A DNA stretch of 64,000 bases from Hirschia baltica ATCC 49814. Lineage in GTDB: Bacteria > Pseudomonadota > Alphaproteobacteria > Caulobacterales > Hyphomonadaceae. Shown here piece by piece: positions 54,901 to 63,131 of the stretch. The stretch lies in the NCBI RefSeq assembly GCF_000023785.1, contig NC_012982.1, positions 1,860,001 to 1,924,000 on the forward strand, read 5' to 3'. A model generated the notes under the pieces. That model had not been told where the DNA came from, ran no database searches, and was given only the letters and a program-made list of their open reading frames with translations. Every line of letters starts with the position of its first letter. The first letter of the stretch is position 1. The position numbers were made by a program, and so were the translations under genes.

Positions 54901-55353
54901 TTACGGGCTAACTGGAGCATCCCCGCCGCCGCCGCCAGCTGCAGCAGCAGCACCACCGGCAAGCAATACACCACCGATAATCGGTGCAGCACCAATACCA
55001 CCGCCGCTTACAGCACCTGCATCAGCAGTTTGAACAACTGGTGTGCCATCTGAAGCTAAAGAAACAACTTCCTTAGTACAAAATGCTGAGTCAACAACGA
55101 TAGACTGTGCAGAATCTAAAGAACGGTCACAGTTTTCAACCTGAATGGAAACCGTACCATCAGCACGTGTCAAAACACGGTCACCTTGCATGATTGCATC
55201 ACCAGCACTCAGTGTAAAAGTTTCAGCGCCGCGCACAACAACAACATCACCTGAAAGTGCAGAAACTTGACCAACTTGCTGCGCATAAGCAGCACCGGCC
55301 AGAATAGTCGTAGCGGAAATTGCTACAATACTTGAACGAATAACCTTAAGCAT
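54901..55353 (-). CDS. Secreted FecR-like protein with Gly/Ala-rich tail
   Basis: A 150-residue protein with a clear signal peptide (ending AYAQQ at about residue 25). The middle (about 26-90) resembles a FecR-type beta domain: GQVSALSGDVVVVRGAETFT, then LSAGDAIMQGDRVLTRADG. Two cysteines (in ENCDRSL and DSAFCTK) could form a disulfide. The C-terminal 45 residues are Gly/Ala-rich with one hydrophobic helix (GAAPIIGGVLLAGGAAAAAG) and end APVSP. A GGGGG ribosome-binding site lies 9 bases upstream. Stand-alone proteins of this kind occur near polysaccharide loci; the function is unknown. Confidence 0.82.
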   Translation of the reverse strand: MLKVIRSSIVAISATTILAGAAYAQQVGQVSALSGDVVVVRGAETFTLSAGDAIMQGDRVLTRADGTVSIQVENCDRSLDSAQSIVVDSAFCTKEVVSLASDGTPVVQTADAGAVSGGGIGAAPIIGGVLLAGGAAAAAGGGGGDAPVSP

Positions 55354-55477
55354 GAGAAATATCCCCCACTAGAATAAATTAACAACTCCTCGTTAACATA
55401 ACCCCTGTGAATTGTACATGAAAAACACAACCTCAATACACATAAATTCCGCCAAATGCCCCATAATTGAACAGTAT

Positions 55478-56275
55478 TTAAATAGCTAACTCGCCTTTTT
55501 CACCAGAAACTGACAGAATTTCACGCATTTCGCCTTCTATAACCAAGGCTGAAAGAAGCCCCGAACGATGTGCCCCTGTATCTAAATTTATACGATTCTC
55601 TTTTACCTCAACGTCTTTGACAACGGTATGGCCGTGCACAACCACCCCTCCAAAGTCAGCATCGCTTTCAATAAAAGCTTTTCTTATCCATTTTAAATCT
55701 GATGTTTTTTGGTCTTCTAAGGTGACACCTGGGCGCATGCCCGCATGCACAAAAATATAGTCTCCAAACCGAGCCGAATTAAAGAATGCTCTCATATATT
55801 CCACATGACTTTGTGGAATAGCCTGTTGGATAACTTTGTGAATATATTCTTCAGGCTGTCCCGCAATAAAATGCGGAGGAACACCATAACTTTGCAGACA
55901 TTGCATCCCCCCCCTTTCAATCCACATACGAAGAATATCCATATTACCATCAAGCCCTTGCAAAAGTGCATCTTCATGATTTCCGGACAGGTTTATCAAT
56001 TTCGCAAATTTGGGAGGTGATTTCATCAAAAAATCTAAGACGCCTTTAGAATCGGGACCTCGATCAATCAAATCACCCAGCATAACAATGATCGTTTCCG
56101 CTTCTGCTTTAGATGCATTATCTTGCTCTATTCTAGCAAACAAGTCTTTGATGAGATCCAGTCGTCCATGCACATCACCAATGACATAACATCGCTTCCC
56201 ATCTGGACCGGAAGGATATCTAGACGATTTTTCTGCTGTTTTATTGTGAAGCTTCTTGGATTTAGACCAAAACAT
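55478..56275 (-). CDS. PPP-family metallophosphatase
   Basis: A 265-residue cytoplasmic phosphatase of the protein-phosphatase/ApaH-like group. All metal motifs are intact: VIGDVHGRLD (GDxHG), MLGDLIDRGPDS (GDxxDRG), LSGNHEDALL (GNHE), an HAGM histidine and VVHGHTVV (HGH). Such enzymes dephosphorylate Ser/Thr proteins or dinucleoside polyphosphates. An ATG at 56275 is used; a GTG two codons upstream is possible. The sequence coding ERGGMQ contains an eight-G run, so slippage there would truncate the enzyme. It lies between the FecR-like and HExxH lipoprotein genes. Confidence 0.92.
   Translation of the reverse strand: MFWSKSKKLHNKTAEKSSRYPSGPDGKRCYVIGDVHGRLDLIKDLFARIEQDNASKAEAETIIVMLGDLIDRGPDSKGVLDFLMKSPPKFAKLINLSGNHEDALLQGLDGNMDILRMWIERGGMQCLQSYGVPPHFIAGQPEEYIHKVIQQAIPQSHVEYMRAFFNSARFGDYIFVHAGMRPGVTLEDQKTSDLKWIRKAFIESDADFGGVVVHGHTVVKDVEVKENRINLDTGAHRSGLLSALVIEGEMREILSVSGEKGELAI
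55907..55914 (-). repeat. Poly-G8 tract inside the phosphatase coding sequence
   Basis: Eight consecutive G on the minus strand encode Arg-Gly-Gly in ERGGMQ at about residues 121-124 of the phosphatase. In the present sequence the frame is open through it. Gain or loss of one G would cause a frameshift. Confidence 0.9.
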
Positions 56276-56493
56276 ATGCACCCAACTTTGACCGAAGTAT
56301 TTTATTCAGTTCAGTTGAAAATTTACTTTAATTAAGGCGCGCATGATAGCCCTAAAAAGCTACTCCCAACCGAAAATTCGGGCAGGAGTAGAAGGTAGAA
56401 CGAAGTTTTTTTGTTCTTTAAATTTTATAGGAAAGACAAGCGCCCCACCCCAAAAGGCAAGGGCACCCGTATTCCGATCATTTGTTTGAAAAT

Positions 56494-57297
56494 TTAGATC
56501 GCGTAATTAAACGCCACAAAGGACATATAGCGATTAGGAAGTAATTCAGCTGATTTCCATGCTTCAACGCTATCAGCTTTGGCCACCTCAGGCTCCATCG
56601 CTTCTTCTAAATCAGAGTCGCTTGTTACAGGGCGAAGTAATTCTTCAACATTGGTTTCTGCAATTTCTGTTTCAGGCGCATCTGAGGCAATATCCAAGAC
56701 ATCTAACCCTGGCTCCGACTCAGTTTCTGGAACGATCTCCATCGCTTCAGACATAACAGGTGCCGGAGATTGAAGATCTAAGTCAACAGATTCCAATGGT
56801 TGCTTCAGAACTTCAGCAGCTTCTTCCATCTCTACAGGCGTCATTAGCGCCGCTTTAGCTTCCATTTCTTCAGCTTTTATCTTCTCAATCTGAGCTGCAT
56901 CTGGACGTGCAGTGCCAAATTTAATCTTATCAGGTACCCAATTCCCACCTTTGTGAGAAGGCGACCAACCATTTGCATGAGCTAGCTCATGACACAGAAC
57001 CGCTGCATACCATCCGCCTGTCACCGTCATACATGGATTTGGCATAGTGACTAAATCAGGACTTGCGCAAGCTTGAGAATTTATTCCCGGCATCATTAGG
57101 AATTTCGCACCTCTTTCGGCACAACGAAAGCCTACTTTAGTCGGGTGCACAAATTCAACAGGCACTGTTGTGTCAAATCTATATGAAAGAGGTGGGTTTT
57201 TAACAGGCTCTATAGGCTGAAAGCTCATGCAACCTGTAAGAAAGGCGGCTGATGCAGCTAATGCTGCAAAGCGCGCAAACGCTCTGATCTTGGTCAT
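56494..57297 (-). CDS. Lipoprotein with HExxH motif and acidic tail
   Basis: A 267-residue lipoprotein precursor; the lipobox (LTGC) is at about residue 23. The first half (about 40-125) is a compact cysteine-containing domain with an apparent metalloprotease motif, AAVLCHELAHANGWSPSHKG, where HExxH could bind zinc and the later histidine is a possible third ligand. The second half (about 140-250) is very acidic, Glu/Ala/Val-rich and likely disordered. No named peptidase family fits by eye. It is divergent from the TIR/SUMF1 gene, at the edge of the polysaccharide locus. Confidence 0.8.
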   Translation of the reverse strand: MTKIRAFARFAALAASAAFLTGCMSFQPIEPVKNPPLSYRFDTTVPVEFVHPTKVGFRCAERGAKFLMMPGINSQACASPDLVTMPNPCMTVTGGWYAAVLCHELAHANGWSPSHKGGNWVPDKIKFGTARPDAAQIEKIKAEEMEAKAALMTPVEMEEAAEVLKQPLESVDLDLQSPAPVMSEAMEIVPETESEPGLDVLDIASDAPETEIAETNVEELLRPVTSDSDLEEAMEPEVAKADSVEAWKSAELLPNRYMSFVAFNYAI

Positions 57298-57662
57298 TGG
57301 GTGGTCTCCGTTCGTTTTTATATTTTGTTTGATTGAACTAGACCATATTGACGTTTATATTTTGCAGATGGATAAACTAAATTATCATCTACAGTATTAA
57401 CTATACATTCACCCCAACAAAAGCTGCACATATACTTTAACTGTTTTGTTTTAACTTAAAATAAATCCATTTTAACGAAAACGAATGCACTTATATCTCC
57501 GATGTATAAATTTACTCCAATAGCCTTTATGCTAGAGTAACCTTTACAGGCATTAACTTAACGCGTGTCATAGACAATCTGCCGAAAAAAAAGGTAAGAA
57601 AATTCCAGATTTAATCGAACGCAGCTGGTATTTGGGTAGAGTTTTTTAAATTCGGTGGGAAC
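57298..57662. promoter_or_regulatory. Divergent intergenic region
   Basis: A 365-base AT-rich gap between the HExxH lipoprotein gene (minus) and the TIR/SUMF1 gene (plus). It must contain promoters for both directions. No clear operator, repeat or RNA gene was recognised; GGTGGGAAC directly before 57663 supplies the ribosome-binding site of the plus-strand gene. Confidence 0.5.
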
Positions 57663-59927
57663 ATGTCAGAGATTTATCTCATTTATTCTAAAGATGATAT
57701 CGACAAAGTAAGAGATATTATCACTCCGCTAACGGCAGCGGGCCATAGTATCTGGCCACCAGCGGACTCCCTATTTATAGAAGCAGACATCGAAGTTTTC
57801 GAACGTAAACTTCAAGAAGCAAACTGCGTTATTGCCTGTTGGACGACTAAATCACTTTCGTCCTCTTTTCTAAAAACTTCAGCTAAAGAAGCCGAAATTG
57901 CCGGAAAGCTAATCGAAATTGACCTAGATGATATTCCCAACAGGTCTATCACTGGTATTCCTGAAATGGCCTATATGGCGTCTCAAATCTCATCGCCAAA
58001 TGGTTGGGATGTGCTGATAGACCAAATCCAATCTATTTCTCCTGTTGAAGATATCACGGACGTTGAAATCATCAGCCAGAATACAGAGCTGGCAATTGAT
58101 AAAAAATCTCATGAAGAAATCACGCCCCTTCAGTTAATCGAAAATCCTCCAGAAGATGATTACATACTTCCTCCCACCAGAACTCAGAAAATAAAGAATG
58201 CCATTAAAATTGGATTGCTCGTTTCAGCTGTTTTCGTGACGGGAACCGCTTTGTATGCGTTTAATCTCAAACCAAAGCTTCCTGTTGAGCCCAATTCAAA
58301 TCAGTCGGCTACTTTATCAAAAGAAGCAAGAGACGTTATTACAGATCAATTGGCTCAAGCCAGAATAGAAAATGACCCGATTGCATTACGCGCTATTATG
58401 TCCGCTGCCCCCGATACTGGATATAGTGAAAAAGCGGGTCGCTACCTCAAAGAACTAGAAGAAAGAATTTGGGAAAATGTTCTAACTTCCAATTCATCTA
58501 GTGAAATCCTCGAACATATTGAATCCTACCGTATAGATTTTCCAGATGGAAACCATACCCAAGATGCGAAAGAGCTAGAAAAGCAACACCGCATTTTCAT
58601 CGCTGATGCCGAAGATTTTCTAAAGCATTTAGGTTTCGATCCCGGCGCGCCAGACGGCATTATCACCCAAGAAACATCTAATGCTGTGACTTCATTCCAA
58701 TCTCGATTTAATCTCGAAATCAATGGCAAACTCCGCATGGAGACGTATGAAGCGCTGACCAAAATTGCTGGGTATAAAATAGCCAAGGATACCAAACTCG
58801 GCTCATTATATCTTACGCCTCAAATTACTAAACTTGAGACAGCTGATGACCTAGACGAAATTGAGGGCACATCTGTTACAATTGCTCCCACAGCCAAGAC
58901 AGAGGCCAACAAACCTGAAGCACTAACTATCGCCTCCTCCACCTCTCGTGAAAACGATCTAGATGCGAAAAAATTGAGTAAAAATGTGGAAACGAACCCA
59001 ACCACCACTCAAGCACACTCTCCTTCGACAATTTCCACAGCAAAAAACACCAATACTTCGACAATCACTCCTAAACCAACACCCAATACTTCAACACAAA
59101 TACAGCAGTCAAAGCAAACAATCCTCTCACCGACACCTCCCTCTCTCGCAAAAACGCCTCAACAATTCATACAAGATTGCGCTGAATGCCCACAACTTGT
59201 CGTTATACCCGAAGGCAGATTTGTAATGGGTGACATGTCAGGCAATGCCCAAGAAGACAGAATTCCTGTTCGCAAAGTTATCTTCAACCAAGCTTTCGCC
59301 CTAGCCTCCTTTGAAACAACATTTGCTGAATGGGATGCTTGTGTGGATGATGGAAAATGCCGCCCTATCGAAAATGATATGGGATGGGGACGCGGAAATC
59401 GTCCTGTCATCGGCACGTCATGGCATGACGCTAAACAATATACTCAATGGCTTAGCGACAAAACCGGCCAAAAATATAGACTACCATCTGAAGCAGAATG
59501 GGAATACGCCGCACGTGCTGGTAGCTCTACAACATATACATTTGGCGAAGACCTAAGTGAATTGTGCCAATATGGAAACGGAGCTGACCTTTCCACTCAA
59601 TATCCGTGGAGAAATACGGCATGTTCAGACAATTTTGGAAAGAAAACAGCACCAGTCGGCACATTTCGAGCGAATAAATTCGGATTATACGACATACACG
59701 GAAATGTATGGGAGTGGGTCGAAGACTGTTGGCACCCAAATTATAATAATGCACCTACCAACGGCTCGGCTTGGACAAAACAGTGCAATAACAACACAAA
59801 AGTCCTTCGTGGCGGCTCTTTCAGTGTCCAACCAGACTATTTGGGTTCGTCAAATCGATACGCTTTTCCCGCAGATCAGTACATGCCCTTCTTCGGATTT
59901 AGAGTTGCCAGGGCATTATCTGAGTAA
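57663..59927 (+). CDS. TIR-like / peptidoglycan-binding / SUMF1-like fusion protein
   Basis: A 754-residue multidomain protein. Residues 1-125 are TIR-like (IYLIYSKDDIDKVRDIITPL, later CVIACWTTKSLSSSFL). One membrane helix lies at about 179-200. Helical repeats (about 215-315) precede a peptidoglycan-binding-1-like domain (about 315-370, FLKHLGFDPGAPDGIITQET), then a Ser/Thr/Pro-rich linker (about 395-500) and a SUMF1/FGE-like domain (510-754) with LPSEAEWEYAARAGSS, GNVWEWVEDCWHP and FGFRVARAL. The two active-site cysteines of true formylglycine-generating enzymes are absent in LRGGSFSVQPDYLGSSNRY. By my alignment the TIR catalytic Glu is replaced by Ser. It lies upstream of wza-like and wzc-like genes. 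Confidence 0.88.
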   Translation: MSEIYLIYSKDDIDKVRDIITPLTAAGHSIWPPADSLFIEADIEVFERKLQEANCVIACWTTKSLSSSFLKTSAKEAEIAGKLIEIDLDDIPNRSITGIPEMAYMASQISSPNGWDVLIDQIQSISPVEDITDVEIISQNTELAIDKKSHEEITPLQLIENPPEDDYILPPTRTQKIKNAIKIGLLVSAVFVTGTALYAFNLKPKLPVEPNSNQSATLSKEARDVITDQLAQARIENDPIALRAIMSAAPDTGYSEKAGRYLKELEERIWENVLTSNSSSEILEHIESYRIDFPDGNHTQDAKELEKQHRIFIADAEDFLKHLGFDPGAPDGIITQETSNAVTSFQSRFNLEINGKLRMETYEALTKIAGYKIAKDTKLGSLYLTPQITKLETADDLDEIEGTSVTIAPTAKTEANKPEALTIASSTSRENDLDAKKLSKNVETNPTTTQAHSPSTISTAKNTNTSTITPKPTPNTSTQIQQSKQTILSPTPPSLAKTPQQFIQDCAECPQLVVIPEGRFVMGDMSGNAQEDRIPVRKVIFNQAFALASFETTFAEWDACVDDGKCRPIENDMGWGRGNRPVIGTSWHDAKQYTQWLSDKTGQKYRLPSEAEWEYAARAGSSTTYTFGEDLSELCQYGNGADLSTQYPWRNTACSDNFGKKTAPVGTFRANKFGLYDIHGNVWEWVEDCWHPNYNNAPTNGSAWTKQCNNNTKVLRGGSFSVQPDYLGSSNRYAFPADQYMPFFGFRVARALSE

Positions 59928-60033
59928 AAACCACACACACGGCATAAAGATTGCTTTTACGCTGATGTAAAAAGTTGATACTTCTTTAATATTCAGTTAG
60001 AGATTTTGTTAGGTTTCGTGTCATGGGGACGCG

Positions 60034-60054
60034 ACGTTTTAAAACGTACACGTT
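60034..60054. promoter_or_regulatory. Overlapping palindromes upstream of the export genes
   Basis: A perfect 14-base palindrome ACGTTTTAAAACGT (60034-60047) overlaps a second inverted repeat AACGT-AC-ACGTT (60043-60054). Together they give three ACGTT-type half-sites within 21 bases. They end 18 bases before the Wza-like start codon, a position fit for an operator at a promoter. Confidence 0.45.
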
Positions 60055-60072
60055 ACTTTGGGTTGAGTTTTT

Positions 60073-60768
60073 ATGCGTATTTCAGTTTTGCCCGTCCACT
60101 TACTTATCGGCACACTATTTTTAATTCTTGCATCTTGCGCGTCATCAGACGGCAATATCTCCTATGATGGGCAAGAATTAGCCGTTCCAGATACAACTGA
60201 GCTTGTTCAAGTTGGTGATCTGCGCATTAATAATCTAGATGAGTTAGAAGTCACTGTTTTTGGTGTTAAAGATTTAAGTGGTCTTTACCAAGTCGATAGT
60301 TCAGGAAATGTTGACCTGCCACTCATCGGCCCCATCCAAGCCAAAGGATTCACATCTTTTGAAATTGCAGAAATAATAGAAGCACGTTACGAACAAAACC
60401 ACCTCCAGAGTGCTGATGTAACTGTTAAACTTAAGCAAATTAATGTGAACCAAGTCACAGTTGAAGGCTCCGTCAACAAACCAGGGCTTTACCCTATTCA
60501 AGGTAAAACAACCCTTGTTCAGGCGGTAGCTCTATCCGGTGGTCTATCCGAAAATGCCAACGCTAAACGTGTTGTAATATTTAGGCAAATCAACAATCAA
60601 CGACACGCCGCAGGTTTCAATTTAAAAGATATAAGAAACGGAAAAGCCAAGGACCCTGAAATCTACGGCAATGACATTATAGTCGTTGATGGTGGAAACG
60701 CACGTTCCGCATATTTAGATGCTGTGAGATCTATGCCTCTGTTAACTGCGTTATTTTTAGCTCTGTAA
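60073..60768 (+). CDS. Polysaccharide export lipoprotein (Wza/OPX family)
   Basis: A 231-residue outer-membrane export protein precursor. The lipobox (LASC) is at about residue 22. A polysaccharide-biosynthesis/export domain (about 50-130: VTVFGVKDLSGLYQVDSSGN, then DLPLIGPIQAKGFTS) is followed by an SLBB domain (about 135-215: VTVEGSVNKPGLYPIQGKTT). It is shorter than Wza of E. coli, as in many alphaproteobacterial OPX proteins. It lies 33 bases before the Wzc-like kinase gene with which it works to secrete the glycan. Confidence 0.94.
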   Translation: MRISVLPVHLLIGTLFLILASCASSDGNISYDGQELAVPDTTELVQVGDLRINNLDELEVTVFGVKDLSGLYQVDSSGNVDLPLIGPIQAKGFTSFEIAEIIEARYEQNHLQSADVTVKLKQINVNQVTVEGSVNKPGLYPIQGKTTLVQAVALSGGLSENANAKRVVIFRQINNQRHAAGFNLKDIRNGKAKDPEIYGNDIIVVDGGNARSAYLDAVRSMPLLTALFLAL

Positions 60769-60801
60769 TATTTCATTCGACTGTACATATGGGTTGGACA
60801 A

Positions 60802-63099
60802 ATGAATAAAGTCACAAATCACGATAACTCTGAATGGAATAACAGCCAGGCGCTTGTTGAATCGACTTCGCAACAATCCATCTCTTCCGAACTAAGAGAT
60901 TATGGTCGCAGAAATCAAGACGATTATTTTGACGAGGATGGGTTTGACTTCTGGAAAGTTATGAAAACGCTTTCGCGTTGGAAATGGCTTATTCTGGCTA
61001 TCGTTGTTCTCGGAGTAGGTGCAACAACGCTGCTTACGCTGAAGGAGACACCACTTTATAAAGCAGCCACAACTATTGAAATCCAGAAACAAGAACAACA
61101 AATTCTGGAAAGCCAAAGTGTAGACCCCGTGCTCGTGGCTGATGCTGAATTCATGGCCACTCAATATGAACTTCTGAAAAGTCGCTCTTTGGCGGAACGA
61201 GTTGCAGAGCTCTTAGATCTCCCTTCCGATGACCGATACGCTGATCAATCCCTAGATAGAGAAGAACGCCTAACAGAATCTGCAAATACTATCCTCGACA
61301 ATCTTTCAATTTCTCCCGTTGGGCGCAGCAGAATTATATCCATTAATTATACCAGTCCCTACCCCAAGGAAACATCACGTATTGCGGATGCAATCGCTGA
61401 CAATTTCATTGCATCAAATCTTGAACGTAAATACAACTCAACAGCTTATGCGAGAAATTTCCTTGAGGAACGCCTAAGAACAACAAAATCAGCACTTGAA
61501 GATTCTGAACGTGCTCTTGTTGAGTACGCAGAAAACGAAGGCATTTTAGATCTAAGCAGTGCAGGTGGTTCAGATTCTGGTGCATCACTTGACGCTTCAG
61601 CCTTAATGGCATTGAATGCTTCTCTCACTCTAGCACAAGAAGCTCGAATTGCTGCGGAGCACGCCTATTTTGAAGCACAAAAAGATGGTGCGACCAGAGA
61701 AATGCTTCAAAGCGATAATGTAACAACTCTGAATATTAAACGCGCTGAGCTTGAAGCGGAATACCAGCAAAAACTAAGTAAATTTAAACCACAATATCCT
61801 GATATGATCCTTATTAACGATCGTATTCTAGCTATTGAGCAGCAAATTGAACGAGAAAAACGTAGCATAATTCAAGCGTTGCATTCAGACTTCAAAGCCG
61901 CCCAAGCGAAGGAAAATTCATTAAAGCTTAGCGTTGCGGAATTAAAATCAAACGTGCAAGATCTTAGAGGTCGTACAATTGATTATACGATTTTAAAACG
62001 TGAAGTAGACACAAACAGGTCGCAATATGAAGCTCTTTTACAGCGCCTGAAAGAAGTCAGTGTATCGAGTGGGATTGGTACCAATCAAGTGTCAATTGTT
62101 GATACTGCTAAAACACCTGTGTTACCATTTAGCCCCAATATACCACGCAACATTCTTCAAGGACTAATCCTAAGTCTTGCCTTGGGAATAGGTCTAGCGT
62201 TCTTACTCGACTATATTGATGATACAATAAAAACCCCTGATGATGTTAGACAAAAACTGGGTATCAACACAATTGGTGTTATACCCAAAATGCGCGGCGA
62301 CCTTGTTATGGCAGACGCCCTAAAGGACTCTCGGTCTGAAATATCTGAAGCCGTTTTTTCTGCCAAAACGGCACTTCAGTTTACAACGTCACACGGATTG
62401 CCTAAATCCATACTCGTCACAGGTTCAAAACCAGCTGAAGGAAAAACAAGTACTTCATTAGGGCTTGCTACAAGTTTTGCTAATTCAGGTCTAACAGTTC
62501 TCATTATCGATGCCGACATGAGAAAACCTTCTTTTATCGTCGATTCAAATTCATCTATTGGTTTATCTGGACTCTTAACAGACCCTCAAGGGCGGGTGGA
62601 AAGCAGTATCGTACCAAGTGAAGACAATGACAATTTGTTCTTACTACCTGCCGGTATAAGCCCGCCTAATCCCGCGGAATTACTTGCAGGAGGTCGCTTA
62701 AATCAAATATTAGAAGATGCTTATTCAGCCTTCGATGTTGTAATTGTTGACTCATCCCCGGTCATGCACTTTGCAGACTCACTCATACTATCTTCAACGT
62801 GTGAGGCGACGCTCCTTGTTGTGCAATCAGGGAGCGTTCGTAGTCCTTTGGCCGTATCAACATTGGATAGGCTCGTCGCAAGCAAAGCAAATGTAGTGGG
62901 TGTAATTCTGACTAAGTTTAATCAGAAACGCCACGGTTATGGTTATGGTTATGGTTATGGTTATGGTTATGGTTATGGTTATGGTGGTAACGGCAAAAAC
63001 GCTTATGCAAACGCTATTACCGCCGCAACTGAAGATGATAGATCAGATGCAACCAAACGTAGACAAGTAAAAATCTTCTCTACTAAAATTGGCAACTGA
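60802..63099 (+). CDS. Wzc-like chain-length regulator and tyrosine autokinase
   Basis: A 765-residue inner-membrane protein. Residues about 50-480 form a Wzz-type region with membrane helices at about 65-85 and 455-475, coiled coils, and PFSPNIPRNILQGLILSLAL before the second helix. Residues about 530-740 are a BY-kinase: Walker A GSKPAEGKTSTS, A' LIIDADMRKPS, Walker B VVIVDSSPV. The C-terminal tyrosine cluster is a run of eight Gly-Tyr pairs encoded by a hexamer repeat. It controls polymer length and export with Wza and Wzy; a cognate phosphatase may be encoded at 55478-56275 (inference). Confidence 0.95.
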   Translation: MNKVTNHDNSEWNNSQALVESTSQQSISSELRDYGRRNQDDYFDEDGFDFWKVMKTLSRWKWLILAIVVLGVGATTLLTLKETPLYKAATTIEIQKQEQQILESQSVDPVLVADAEFMATQYELLKSRSLAERVAELLDLPSDDRYADQSLDREERLTESANTILDNLSISPVGRSRIISINYTSPYPKETSRIADAIADNFIASNLERKYNSTAYARNFLEERLRTTKSALEDSERALVEYAENEGILDLSSAGGSDSGASLDASALMALNASLTLAQEARIAAEHAYFEAQKDGATREMLQSDNVTTLNIKRAELEAEYQQKLSKFKPQYPDMILINDRILAIEQQIEREKRSIIQALHSDFKAAQAKENSLKLSVAELKSNVQDLRGRTIDYTILKREVDTNRSQYEALLQRLKEVSVSSGIGTNQVSIVDTAKTPVLPFSPNIPRNILQGLILSLALGIGLAFLLDYIDDTIKTPDDVRQKLGINTIGVIPKMRGDLVMADALKDSRSEISEAVFSAKTALQFTTSHGLPKSILVTGSKPAEGKTSTSLGLATSFANSGLTVLIIDADMRKPSFIVDSNSSIGLSGLLTDPQGRVESSIVPSEDNDNLFLLPAGISPPNPAELLAGGRLNQILEDAYSAFDVVIVDSSPVMHFADSLILSSTCEATLLVVQSGSVRSPLAVSTLDRLVASKANVVGVILTKFNQKRHGYGYGYGYGYGYGYGYGGNGKNAYANAITAATEDDRSDATKRRQVKIFSTKIGN
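62935..62982 (+). repeat. Hexamer repeat (GGTTAT)8 in the kinase tail
   Basis: Eight perfect GGTTAT copies encode (Gly-Tyr)8 at the C-terminus of the Wzc-like kinase. The unit is two codons, so copy-number change adds or removes tyrosines without a frameshift. The uniform codon use points to slippage-driven growth. Confidence 0.97.
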
Positions 63100-63131
63100 T
63101 ATAGATTCAGTTCTTCGAAAAGAAAACTCAA

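Noticed and set aside
57663-59927. TIR protein as part of an anti-phage system
   Set aside because: The catalytic Glu appears absent, no partner sensor or nuclease is nearby, and the context is polysaccharide export.
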